NCBI GenBank assembly: GCA_027491415.1
Contig: JAOZFH010000025.1
Location: forward strand, 19,974 to 83,973
Source of the DNA: Thermoproteota archaeon
GTDB taxonomy: Archaea > Korarchaeota > Korarchaeia > Korarchaeales > Korarchaeaceae
Direction of reading: 5' to 3'
Length of the DNA stretch: 64,000 nt
Under the pieces are notes generated by a model. It worked only from the letters and a program-made list of their open reading frames with translations. It made no database searches and had not been told where the DNA came from. A program made the translations under genes and the position numbers. The first letter of the stretch is position 1, and every line of letters begins with the position of its first letter. Positions 7,363 to 15,093 of this stretch are shown here, piece after piece.

Positions 7363-8718
7363 TTAGACCCCCTTCATCCACGTCTGGACCTCGTTAAAGA
7401 GGGCCCTTTCCTCGGCGTACCACCTCTCGAACCCCTCTGGAGAATCTGGGAAGCTAGAGTACAGCTCGACGGCCCTGTCCATGTACTCCTTTACCTTCAC
7501 CAGCTGCCTAAGCACGGAAGGCCTTCTGAGGAGCTTCAGGCCAGAAGAGACCCGCCGGACTGTGTCGGACGCCAGCCTGCCCCTCGATCCTATGTCGTAG
7601 ATGTCCTCGCCTGACACCACGCCGGAGGATATGATGAAGTCGAGGTCGTCGTTGGTGAGCCTCTGCAGGTAGAGCCTGAGCACGTCAAGCCCGGCTTGCT
7701 TGGCCCCGTAGAGCTTGTGGTACCTCTTGTGGTAGCTCCAGAGGCCGGCCACGGTGAAGTCACCCCTCTCGCTCGCCTCCAGGACTGCCTCCGCCGCGGC
7801 CTTTGCGCCCAGCATGCTGGGCCCGATACCGCCGCCGTGGATTGGGTTGGCCGCGCAGATGGCATCCCCGACGGCCAAGAACCCGTTCCAGGCCATGCAG
7901 GGGACTGTTCTCCTGGTCGGGACGACGCCCCCGCCCACGTGCAGCCTCCGGCTCACCCTATACCGCGGCTCGAGGACCTCCTCGTACACCCTTCTGGGGT
8001 TCGGGTTGCCGGGTATGGCCTGGACCCCCAGCCCGAGGTTGATGTAATTCCCGCCCTTGTGGAAGGACCACCAGTACCCTCCAGGCGCTATCTCTACGTT
8101 GAGATAGATCACGGCGTAGCCCCTCTCCCTCTCCGGCACCTCCTCAACCTCTATCTCTCCCCTGTAGGCTGCGATGAGATCTTCCTTAGGCACCCTGTAG
8201 GAGACCCACCAGCCCTCTGGGAGCTTGCTCCTGAGGGTCGCCGTGGCGCCGGTGGCGTCGATCACCACGCTGGACCTAATCTCAAAGACCTTCCTTCCCC
8301 TGAGATCTCGCACCTTCACGCCGACCACATTCGAGCCCTCGACGAGGGGCTCGAAGGCGTGGTGCTCGCCGAAGAACTCTGCGCCAGCCTGCTCAGCTAT
8401 AGAGAGGAGCCTCTGTCCGAAGTGATACCTGTTCAGGGCGTAGCCCTCTCCCTCCACGATGATGACATCCCTCTCGTTGGGCGCGAAGACCTTTACGCCC
8501 CGGAACTTCCCCTCGACCTCAGGTCCGGTGGGGTGGGGTATCCCGACCCTGTCAAAGTGCCGGACATCTATGGCGTCCCCGCAGACCTTGTCGCCCACAC
8601 CCTCCCTGGGCTTCATGTCCAGCAGAGCCACCTTGAGCCCGCCCTTTGCCAAGAAGTAGGCGGCCGTGGCACCTGCGGACCCAGCCCCGGCCACCACCAC
8701 GTCGTACCTCTCGGCCAT
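7363..8718 (-). CDS. geranylgeranyl reductase family flavoprotein
   Basis: This 451-residue flavoprotein matches the digeranylgeranylglycerophospholipid reductase group, which saturates the isoprenoid chains of archaeal membrane lipids. It has the Rossmann dinucleotide motif GAGSAGATAAYFLAKGG at the N-terminus, the KVCGDAI motif near residue 45, a central substrate region with the W-W aromatic pair GYWWSFH, and the second FAD motif FLAVGDAICAANPIHGGGIGPSM. The ATG at 8718 is preceded by GGTGATGAC, a good ribosome-binding site. It is transcribed away from an HxlR regulator, and a second member of the family lies just beyond, so this is a small membrane-lipid or isoprenoid-reduction locus. Confidence 0.88.
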   Translation of the reverse strand: MAERYDVVVAGAGSAGATAAYFLAKGGLKVALLDMKPREGVGDKVCGDAIDVRHFDRVGIPHPTGPEVEGKFRGVKVFAPNERDVIIVEGEGYALNRYHFGQRLLSIAEQAGAEFFGEHHAFEPLVEGSNVVGVKVRDLRGRKVFEIRSSVVIDATGATATLRSKLPEGWWVSYRVPKEDLIAAYRGEIEVEEVPERERGYAVIYLNVEIAPGGYWWSFHKGGNYINLGLGVQAIPGNPNPRRVYEEVLEPRYRVSRRLHVGGGVVPTRRTVPCMAWNGFLAVGDAICAANPIHGGGIGPSMLGAKAAAEAVLEASERGDFTVAGLWSYHKRYHKLYGAKQAGLDVLRLYLQRLTNDDLDFIISSGVVSGEDIYDIGSRGRLASDTVRRVSSGLKLLRRPSVLRQLVKVKEYMDRAVELYSSFPDSPEGFERWYAEERALFNEVQTWMKGV

Positions 8719-8756
8719 GTCATCACCCGGTGCGCGTGGGGCACCAGGTGCGCCAT

Positions 8757-8764
8757 CTTATAAG
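8757..8764. promoter_or_regulatory. palindromic TATA box shared by divergent genes
   Basis: CTTATAAG is a perfect palindrome between the flavoprotein gene (ATG 8718) and the HxlR-family gene (ATG 8796). It can serve both directions, placing transcript starts near 8734 and 8786. A regulator bound here would act on both genes. Confidence 0.5.
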
Positions 8765-8795
8765 GGAGAGGTGAGGGCGGCGTCACCTGGTCCGG

Positions 8796-9242
8796 ATGAC
8801 GGAACCTGGGTGGGCCGACTCGATCATGGCCCTCGTAGAGGCCAAGATCGAGCACACGGTCAGGGGGATAGAGGAGACCCTCAGGCAGGTCTTGGAGAGG
8901 CGCGGGGTGAGCAGGGAGGAGCTCGTTTCCGCATTGGAGAGGCTTCAGGAGGGGTTCTCCCTGCTGTCCCAGCGCTGGGTGCTGCCGGTGATGATAGTCC
9001 TGCTCCTGGGGGGAGAGCAGAGGTTCAGCTCCCTCAAGAGGACCCTCGGCATTGGGTCTAGGGTGCTCACCGACAAGCTGAAGGCCCTGGAGCGCGCCGG
9101 CTTGGTGGTGAGGAGGGTCGAGCCCGGTCCCCCCATCTCGACATGGTACTCCCTGACGCCGCGCGGGAGGGAGATGGCCCTGCTGGCGATACCCCTCCTC
9201 TACCGGGCTGCGGCGACTCCGACCACGCCCGCGGACGGATAG
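8796..9242 (+). CDS. HxlR-family winged-helix regulator
   Basis: This 148-residue protein has a helical N-terminal segment and a C-terminal HxlR-type winged helix: LLSQRWVLPVMIVLL, FSSLKRTLGIGSRVLTDKLKALERAGLV, and the wing RRVEPGPPISTWYSLTPRGREM. The conserved cysteine that makes some family members redox sensors is not seen. It is divergent from one geranylgeranyl-reductase-type gene and upstream of another, separated by 47 bases, so it likely controls one or both. The stop at 9240-9242 falls just before the TATA box of the next gene. Confidence 0.88.
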   Translation: MTEPGWADSIMALVEAKIEHTVRGIEETLRQVLERRGVSREELVSALERLQEGFSLLSQRWVLPVMIVLLLGGEQRFSSLKRTLGIGSRVLTDKLKALERAGLVVRRVEPGPPISTWYSLTPRGREMALLAIPLLYRAAATPTTPADG

Positions 9243-9289
9243 GAGGCCAAGAGGCGGAAAGTTTTATCTATGCCCCCCTCGGGAGGAGG

Positions 9290-10546
9290 GTGCCCCTCTA
9301 CGACGTCATTGTCGTTGGCGCAGGTCCTTCTGGCTCTACGGCGGCCAGGCTGCTCTCAGAGAGTGGCTTTCGAGTCCTCCTGATTGAGAGGGCGCGCCAC
9401 CCCAGGAGGAAGGTCTGCGGGGGAGCGCTGTCCCTGAGGGCGGTCCGGCGCTACGGCATTCCCATAGAAGAGGCCGCCGAGATAAGGGACGTCTTCCTGT
9501 GGGGACCAGGCGGAGCGGAAGTGGTTGTCCCCTCCGACAGGCCAGTCGGGTACCTCATGCCAAGGGAGAGGTTGGACGAGATTCTCTTCAGGAGGGCCCT
9601 CGAGTCCGGCGCGGAGGCCGCTCAGGGAGAGGCGGTCGTCAACGTGGATGTGTCCGGCGAGGGGGTGCTCGTGACGACGACGGGGGGCAGGTACTCGGCG
9701 AGGGCGGTGGTGGGCGCCGACGGCTTTGCCTCGAGGGTGAGAGAGTCTCTGGGCCTGACTCCGCGTGGGTGGTTCACCGATAACGCCTTCTGCCCCGTCT
9801 GCTACGTCCCCCTGGACTCAGCCGGGGAGCTGGCGGGAGACGCGGAATTCTACCTAGGCGTCTACGGCGAGGGATACGCGTGGATATTCAAGCACCGAGA
9901 CCACCTGAACATCGGGATAGGGACCTTCTTGAGGAACTACAAGTCTCACCCGGCCACTCTCCTGGTCGAGTTCCTCCAACGGCACTCTGAGGCCTCCTCT
10001 AGGGTACTGGAGCCCCCCCAAGAGTCCAGGATCGTCGGCTCCTATATCCCATACAACGGCGCCATCCCAAAGACGTACTCGGAGAGGGCCCTCCTGGTCG
10101 GAGATTCAGCCGGTTTCGTCAGCACACTGACCGGGGAGGGGATCTACCACGCCATGCTGTCCTCCGAGCTGGCCGTCGACGTCCTCTCAAGGTCCTTGGA
10201 GGAGGGGGATCTATCGGAAGAGCGGCTCTCCGAGTATCAGAGGAGGTGGCTGCAGGAGCCCGAGCTCGGTGAGATGCTCGCGTACGGGAAGCTCCTGAGA
10301 AACCTCCTTTTCAAAGATCCCAGGCTGCTCTCGAGAGTCCTCAAGGCCGCCTCCGAGGACGCGGAGCTGGCTAGACTGATAAGGGACATAGTGTTCGGCC
10401 TCAAGGGATACAAGGCAGGCGCCTGGGAGCTAGCGAGGAGGATACCGCTTCGTGTGGCAATGGACATGCTCCTGCTTGCTCCGGGGGACGTCTTCAGGCT
10501 TGCCGCCGGATCCTCCAGCCCATTCTTCGGGGGTGGTAAGGTCTGA
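9290..10546 (+). CDS. geranylgeranyl reductase family flavoprotein, second copy
   Basis: This 418-residue FAD protein shares the layout of the reductase at 7363-8718: YDVIVVGAGPSGSTAARLL at the very N-terminus, RRKVCGGALS near residue 45, PRERLD, VVGADGFASRVR, and ERALLVGDSAGFVSTLTGEGI. Family members reduce geranylgeranyl chains of lipids or quinones; substrate choice cannot be read from the sequence. The GTG at 9290 is preferred to starts further upstream because the dinucleotide fold begins there and a TATA-like GTTTTATC lies 26 bases before it; 49 extra upstream codons overlap the HxlR gene and look non-coding. Its stop overlaps the likely CTG start of the following zinc-ribbon gene. Confidence 0.87.
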   Translation: MPLYDVIVVGAGPSGSTAARLLSESGFRVLLIERARHPRRKVCGGALSLRAVRRYGIPIEEAAEIRDVFLWGPGGAEVVVPSDRPVGYLMPRERLDEILFRRALESGAEAAQGEAVVNVDVSGEGVLVTTTGGRYSARAVVGADGFASRVRESLGLTPRGWFTDNAFCPVCYVPLDSAGELAGDAEFYLGVYGEGYAWIFKHRDHLNIGIGTFLRNYKSHPATLLVEFLQRHSEASSRVLEPPQESRIVGSYIPYNGAIPKTYSERALLVGDSAGFVSTLTGEGIYHAMLSSELAVDVLSRSLEEGDLSEERLSEYQRRWLQEPELGEMLAYGKLLRNLLFKDPRLLSRVLKAASEDAELARLIRDIVFGLKGYKAGAWELARRIPLRVAMDMLLLAPGDVFRLAAGSSSPFFGGGKV

Positions 10547-10968
10547 GGCTCAAGATCTCCTGTCCTAGGTGCGGAAGGGAGGAGGACCTCGGAGATCCCG
10601 AGAGGCTCGCGACCAAGGCGCTCGAGTCCCCAGCCAAAGTCGCGGTGGTGGCCCTGGATCACGGGAGTCACATCCTCTTGGTGATGGTGGACGAGAGGGG
10701 TCAGGTGGTGGGCACCGAGGTCTCAGAGAGGGCCTCGGCCGGCGGGGTTTTGGACCGGATCCGGATCAGGCCCCTCCCGTCCAAGAATCCCCCGAGCTTG
10801 GACGCCCTCTCCAGGGACGAGTGGAGGGTATTTGCCCTATGTGACGGGATCAGGACCACTCACGAGATATCGTCGATCCTCGGGATTCCCGAGGGGATGG
10901 TCCGCCTCATAGTGGAGTCCCTCAGGGCGAGGGGCTACCTGTCCGACGTGGTGGTGGAGGTGGGTTGA
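10543..10968 (+). CDS. zinc-ribbon plus winged-helix protein of unknown function
   Basis: The frame can be read from 10543 to 10968 (141 residues). It begins LRLKISCPRCGRE, a zinc-knuckle motif that would be lost if translation began at the first standard codon (GTG 10645). No ATG, GTG or TTG occurs between the in-frame stop at 10537 and 10645, so a CTG at 10543, overlapping the TGA of the preceding gene as CTGA, is the probable start. The middle (KVAVVALDHGSHILLVMVD) is a beta-hairpin-like domain and the end (EWRVFALCDGIRTTHEISSILGIPEGMVRLIVESLRARGYL, read here in parts) is a winged helix. It is translationally coupled to the V4R gene downstream. Confidence 0.65.
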   Translation: MRLKISCPRCGREEDLGDPERLATKALESPAKVAVVALDHGSHILLVMVDERGQVVGTEVSERASAGGVLDRIRIRPLPSKNPPSLDALSRDEWRVFALCDGIRTTHEISSILGIPEGMVRLIVESLRARGYLSDVVVEVG

Positions 10969-10969
10969 G

Positions 10970-11647
10970 TTGATCAGGTCGAGTCCTCTCGCGGTCCTGA
11001 TAGCCAAGGCCAGGAAGAGGCTGGGAGGCAGCGTCGTGGACACCTTCACCCTCAACAGGGTCTACATGATGGCCGTGACCGAGATGTCCGAGTCGCACGG
11101 ACCAGAGGAGAGCGCGAGGAGGCTGTTCGAGTGGGGCTACGCGATGGGCCACGCGTACCTCCTGAAGCTGGAGAAGGACCTGAAGGCCTACCCGCCCAAC
11201 CTTCGAACCGTGAGGTTCATAGGAAGGCTGGCCTGGTACATGTTCTCGGGCAACGACCCGCAGGTTGAGGCCTGGGAGGAGCGGGGCCCGGGAGGCCTGT
11301 GGTTTCACCTGAGCATAAGGGACCCGAAGTCCCCCTGGGCCTCCGGGGTGAGCATGGGGAGGAGGATCTGCCACTACCCGGCCGGGGCCTACGAGGCCGC
11401 CGGGAGTACGTTCTTCGCCCTCGTGGAGGACATGGGACACTACGTCATCTCGAGGGAGACGAAGTGCATAGCCAGGGGGGACGAGCACTGCGAACTCACC
11501 TGGGTGGCCGTTCCCAAGTCCGTCCCGCTGGACGAGGCGATTAGGCGCCTGAGGCCGAGGTTCGGAGATTCGCTCGAGGAAATACCCCCTGAAGTGACCG
11601 CGGATCTATACAGGAGGGTGTTCGGTCGGGCCCCGGGTGGGGAGTGA
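10970..11647 (+). CDS. V4R-domain protein
   Basis: This 225-residue protein ends in a V4R (4-vinyl reductase) domain, a fold shared with the eukaryotic TRAPP subunit Bet3 and used in prokaryotes to bind small hydrophobic molecules. The diagnostic features are the RRICHYPAGAYEA strand and helix and the late KCIARGDEHCEL motif (C-x5-G-x3-hC pattern of the family). The start is TTG at 10970, with a strong GGAGGTG site seven bases before it and only one base after the previous stop, so it is coupled to the zinc-ribbon gene. The N-terminal 60 residues are helical. The ligand is unknown. Confidence 0.75.
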   Translation: MIRSSPLAVLIAKARKRLGGSVVDTFTLNRVYMMAVTEMSESHGPEESARRLFEWGYAMGHAYLLKLEKDLKAYPPNLRTVRFIGRLAWYMFSGNDPQVEAWEERGPGGLWFHLSIRDPKSPWASGVSMGRRICHYPAGAYEAAGSTFFALVEDMGHYVISRETKCIARGDEHCELTWVAVPKSVPLDEAIRRLRPRFGDSLEEIPPEVTADLYRRVFGRAPGGE

Positions 11648-11665
11648 GGCACGCTGAACCCGCTG

Positions 11666-12178
11666 GTGCCCTTCGGAGACCGCAGGCCCAGGGTTCACCA
11701 CAGCTCCTTCGTGGATCCGGGCGCCAGGATCTCCGGGGACGTCGAGATAGGGCCGAGGTGCGCGATCCTCTTTGGCGCGGCGGTTCGAGGGGACGACGAG
11801 CCGGTGAGGATACTTGAGCGCTCTGTGGTCCTCGAGCACGCCCTGATCGAGGCTCCAAGTGGTCACCCGGTCGTGGTGGGCCCTGGAGCCCTGATCTCCC
11901 ACGGCGCCATAGTCCACGGCGCGGAGGTTCGGAGGGGGGCTCTCGTCGGGATAGGCGCCATAGTGCTCGACGGCGCCGTCGTCGGGGAGGAGTCGATCGT
12001 GGCCGCCGGGGCGGTGGTCCCACCCGGGAGGGTGGTAGAGCCCGGGTGGCTCGTCGCGGGAATCCCGGCCAGGCCTGTCAGGGATGTCTCCGCTGACGAG
12101 AGATCTCGAACCGCCGAAGAGATTGAGAGGGTCCTGGCAAAGGCGGAGGTCTATAGGAGGCACTTGGAGTGCCCATGA
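11666..12178 (+). CDS. gamma-carbonic-anhydrase-like left-handed beta-helix protein
   Basis: This 170-residue protein is built of hexapeptide repeats (VDPGARI, ISGDVEIG and so on) typical of left-handed beta-helix trimers. The histidines of ISHGAIVHG match the zinc-binding region of gamma-class carbonic anhydrases, but the third metal ligand region is less clear (a histidine in SGHPVVVG is a candidate), so hydrase activity is uncertain; many relatives are acyltransferases or ferripyochelin-binding-like proteins. GTG at 11666 is the first standard start, though a CTG at 11654 lies at better distance from the GAGTGAGG ribosome-binding site. It probably belongs to the operon that begins with the flavoprotein at 9290. 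Confidence 0.8.
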   Translation: MPFGDRRPRVHHSSFVDPGARISGDVEIGPRCAILFGAAVRGDDEPVRILERSVVLEHALIEAPSGHPVVVGPGALISHGAIVHGAEVRRGALVGIGAIVLDGAVVGEESIVAAGAVVPPGRVVEPGWLVAGIPARPVRDVSADERSRTAEEIERVLAKAEVYRRHLECP

Positions 12179-12184
12179 TGGGCC

Positions 12185-12778
12185 TCACTCCAGACTGGCG
12201 TGTCTGCGGGCTATGTCCTCCTCGGTCTTCCCGAGCCTGCTGGCGAGTTCGGAGACGAGCGCGTCGCAGAAGATCATGGTGGACAGCTCGAAGAGAGTGC
12301 CTAGGGGGGTGAGGGGCTCGTGGATTCCCATTATCTGTCTGGACTCGTAGTCGGTTGTGGTCTCCGGCTTGATTCTACCCCTTATCGTGACGACAACATC
12401 CGCGAGCCTTCCTATCGTGGAGTCGGGGTAGCTCGTGATCGCCGCTATGACGCCGCCCAGCTTCTTGGCCTCTCTGGCTATGGTGCTAGGATAGAGGGTC
12501 TCCCCTGAGCCGCTTATCACGATGAGCAGGTCTCCGGGGTCCATCCTGGGAGTGGTGGTTTCCCCGACCACGTGCACCGAGAAGCCCAGATGCATCAGCC
12601 TCATTGCGAACGCTCTGGCCACCAGGCCGGACCTGCCGGCGCCGACGACGAATATACTCCGGTCACCCAGCGTCCTGAGGATAGCCGCGGCCAGCCTGTC
12701 GACCGCCCCCTCGTCCAAGGTGGCGAGGTTCTCCCTCAGGGTGTCAATCAGCAGGAGCGCCCTCTCTCTGACTCCCAG
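12185..12778 (-). CDS. 6-phospho-3-hexuloisomerase (PHI)
   Basis: This SIS-fold enzyme interconverts hexulose 6-phosphate and fructose 6-phosphate; together with HPS it supplies ribulose 5-phosphate in archaea that lack the usual pentose pathway. The motifs are SIFVVGAGRSGLVARAFAMRLMHLGF, VVGETTTP, and VISGSGETLYPS. The first standard start, TTG 12718, would leave out about 20 residues that known PHIs have before the first strand. The frame stays open upstream, reads a fitting amphipathic helix (ERALLLIDTLRENLATLDE), and offers only CTG 12778 (or ATC 12784, the predicted transcript start) as an initiator. I therefore place the start at CTG 12778 (197 residues). Confidence 0.88.
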   Translation of the reverse strand: MGVRERALLLIDTLRENLATLDEGAVDRLAAAILRTLGDRSIFVVGAGRSGLVARAFAMRLMHLGFSVHVVGETTTPRMDPGDLLIVISGSGETLYPSTIAREAKKLGGVIAAITSYPDSTIGRLADVVVTIRGRIKPETTTDYESRQIMGIHEPLTPLGTLFELSTMIFCDALVSELASRLGKTEEDIARRHASLE

Positions 12779-12808
12779 GGCGATCCCCTCTGCCCGTCCC
12801 GCTCACCA

Positions 12809-12816
12809 AATATATT
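12809..12816. promoter_or_regulatory. bidirectional TATA box of the PHI/HPS pair
   Basis: AATATATT is a perfect palindrome centred at 12812.5. The HPS start codon at 12839 lies 26.5 bases to the right and the PHI transcript start is predicted 26.5 bases to the left, near 12786. One TATA element therefore seems to drive both genes of the same pathway. Confidence 0.65.
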
Positions 12817-12838
12817 GTTGCCCCGGCCGCATTCGGGT

Positions 12839-13465
12839 GTGGAGGTCTTCGTATCCCTGGACGTGGTTGAACTTGGGCGCGCCATAAGGATAGCCCTCGA
12901 GGCTTGGAGCGCCGGAATAAGGCACATCGAGGTTGGGACCCCGCTCATAAAGTCCGAGGGGGTCCGCGCCATCAGGGCCCTCAGGGAGGCGCTGCCGGAG
13001 GCCGTGATATTCGCCGACACGAAAACGGCCGACGTGGGGTCTTTAGAGGCTCGAATGGCCCTAGAGGCGGGGGCGGACATAATGAGCGTGCTGGGGGCAG
13101 CTCCCGACGCCACCATAAGGTCCGCGGTGGCGGCAGCCCGCGAACTCGGCGGAACCGTTCTAGTGGACAGCTTGGGGCTGGGAGACAGGATCTTCGAGAG
13201 GGCAAGGGTCGCCTCGAGGCTGGGCGCTGAGATGATATGCCTCCACAAGGGCGTAGACGAGGGGGTCTTTTCAGATGAGGGCCTCCTAACCGAGCTCAGG
13301 GGTCTCGGCGTAAAGATAGGCGCGGCGGGCGGACTTGACCCCGAGGGCGTCTCCAAGCTGGTTGGGCTGGCGGACTTCGTCATGGTCGGGAGGTACGTTA
13401 CCGGCAGTGAGGACCCCAGGGGGGCGGCCGCTCGGGTGCTGGAGGCGGCTCGCAACTCACGTTAG
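12839..13465 (+). CDS. 3-hexulose-6-phosphate synthase (HPS)
   Basis: This 208-residue enzyme belongs to the orotidine-monophosphate-decarboxylase superfamily. The (beta/alpha)8 landmarks are FVSLDVVELGRA, IEVGTPLIKSEGV, IFADTKTADVGSLEA (the catalytic D-x-K-x-x-D element), ICLHKGVD, and KIGAAGGLDPEGV. HPS condenses formaldehyde with ribulose 5-phosphate or, in most archaea, runs in reverse to make ribulose 5-phosphate. The GTG at 12839 is preferred because it follows the TATA box by 26 bases; upstream codons overlap the PHI gene. It is divergent from PHI, the next enzyme of the pathway. OMP decarboxylase is less likely because of the E-x-G-T-P-L-I-K-S-E-G motif typical for HPS. Confidence 0.93.
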   Translation: MEVFVSLDVVELGRAIRIALEAWSAGIRHIEVGTPLIKSEGVRAIRALREALPEAVIFADTKTADVGSLEARMALEAGADIMSVLGAAPDATIRSAVAAARELGGTVLVDSLGLGDRIFERARVASRLGAEMICLHKGVDEGVFSDEGLLTELRGLGVKIGAAGGLDPEGVSKLVGLADFVMVGRYVTGSEDPRGAAARVLEAARNSR

Positions 13466-13499
13466 CTCTCACCGCACACCTGACGAGAGATCTGCTCTC

Positions 13500-14855
13500 C
13501 TATCTTTTCCTGAGGAACCTGATTCTTCCCTCAGAGAGTTCCATCAAGTACCTGACGCCCTGGATCCCCAACCTCCTAGACTTTAGCACAGACGCCTCTC
13601 TTAGGAGGACGCCATCCCTCTCCGTCACCCTGAGGAGGATCACGGTGTCCGCGTAGAGAGAAGCCGCCCTCGTGTCCTTCTCGAAGTGCCCGCTTCCAAG
13701 CTGCGTGCACAGGATCGTTATCCCTCTCTCCTTGGCCATCCACTGGAGGTACCTGGTGAAGTCTATGAGGCCTTCTCTCCCGACAGCGTGTTCGATCGCG
13801 GTAAGGCTGTCCACGAGCACGAATTCGGATTGGTTTTCGTCCACCAGTTCCTCTATCAGCTCGAACTGCTCCACCGGCCCGAGCGCCTGAGGAACCACAG
13901 ACGCCACCTGCACCTCGTCCTCTTCGGCCATCCCGAAGGACTTGGCAAGCTTCACGACGGTTCCCTTGGAGGCCTCAAAGGACACGATGAGTGATCTCCG
14001 GCCCATCTTGGCCGCCGACACCGCCAGCGAGACTCCGAGGACTGTCTTGCCAGACCCAACCGGTCCCTCCAGTATGTTGAGCGAGGACCTCGGCAGCCCG
14101 CCGCCGAGCATCTCGTCGAGCCCGTCGATCCCCGTGGAGACGAGGTCCAACGGTTCCTCCGTGTCCAAGGAGTGAGGTAGCGTGATCACCCGCGCGCCCC
14201 CGCGCCTGGCGGAGATGGAGAACATGATGACAGGCTCCCGCGGGGAGGCCATCCTGACCTTCGCTATCTTGGCCTTTCTAACCAGTCCGCCCCTCTCCCC
14301 CTCCGACAGGTAGAGGTCCACCACGGCGTCGGCGAGGAACTCCACGCCGAGGAGCATGGGCCTCTTGAGAGCATCGGGAACAACCGTAGCCACAACGGTG
14401 GCCCCCGCCTGCTCCGCCGAGGTAATAAGCCTCTGAGAGAGTATCCTCTGCGCCGAGCTCACCCCCAGGACCGCGAGTACTTGGGAGAGCCCGTCGATAA
14501 ACACCCGATCCGGTTTAAGCTGCTCGATCTCGTCCGCCATGGAGAAGAGGGCCATCTCGGCCTCTACTGGGGAGCCGGGGATTCCGAGGGACTTCACCCT
14601 CAGGCGCTCATCCTCTAGGAAGATATCCAGATCCCTGTGGAGGGAGGACGCCTGGAGGATAAGCTTCCTCTCGGGGTACCCGACCGCCAGGGCCAGGCAC
14701 CTCTCCCCCGCCCGGCAGCCTTCGTGCAGGAACTGGATCCCGAGAACGGTCTTCCCACTCCCCGGGTCTCCGGTTACCAGAATCAGAGAGCCCGGTCCGA
14801 GTCCCTCTAACGCCTCATCGAGCGGCTCTATTCCGAAGAAAGTCCTCACTACCAT
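13500..14855 (-). CDS. KaiC-family protein with two RecA-like ATPase domains
   Basis: This 451-residue protein has two KaiC/GvpD-type ATPase domains in tandem. The first has Walker A GDPGSGKT near residue 29 and a Walker B-like RVFIDGLS; the second has GPVGSGKT near 267 and FVLVDSLT. Both P-loops are intact, unlike the second KaiC protein in this window at 23781. Such double-domain proteins are abundant in archaea and act as ATP-dependent switches in signalling; no partner can be named. Start ATG 14855 lies just downstream of an AT-rich region (14880-14905) with several TATA-like stretches. It is convergent with the HPS gene. Confidence 0.88.
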   Translation of the reverse strand: MVVRTFFGIEPLDEALEGLGPGSLILVTGDPGSGKTVLGIQFLHEGCRAGERCLALAVGYPERKLILQASSLHRDLDIFLEDERLRVKSLGIPGSPVEAEMALFSMADEIEQLKPDRVFIDGLSQVLAVLGVSSAQRILSQRLITSAEQAGATVVATVVPDALKRPMLLGVEFLADAVVDLYLSEGERGGLVRKAKIAKVRMASPREPVIMFSISARRGGARVITLPHSLDTEEPLDLVSTGIDGLDEMLGGGLPRSSLNILEGPVGSGKTVLGVSLAVSAAKMGRRSLIVSFEASKGTVVKLAKSFGMAEEDEVQVASVVPQALGPVEQFELIEELVDENQSEFVLVDSLTAIEHAVGREGLIDFTRYLQWMAKERGITILCTQLGSGHFEKDTRAASLYADTVILLRVTERDGVLLREASVLKSRRLGIQGVRYLMELSEGRIRFLRKR

Positions 14856-15093
14856 TGTCGCAGACTGCTACATCCTTCTACAAAAAATTATATTAATTTA
14901 TATTGATTCAGGGCCTTTACAGCGGTGAAAATTTGTTCAGATTCAAAGATCGACATGGGCTCTCGCAGGCTTTCAGGCTGGGCCCACGCGCCCAGTTCAG
15001 GTTGAGAGCAGCCGGAGGCTTTGAATACTGGTCTTACTAAAGCTCGGACGTTTCATCCCAATGTTTAAATCCCGACATCATAGCAAACAAAAT
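14856..15093. other. AT-rich intergenic region before the KaiC gene
   Basis: These 238 bases carry the KaiC promoter (TATA-like stretches at 14880-14905, read on the minus strand) and the end of the KptA transcription unit. A short inverted repeat CTGGGC/GCCCAG lies near 14980-14997. I saw no tRNA arms, no C/D-box pair and no open frame with coding character. Confidence 0.4.
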
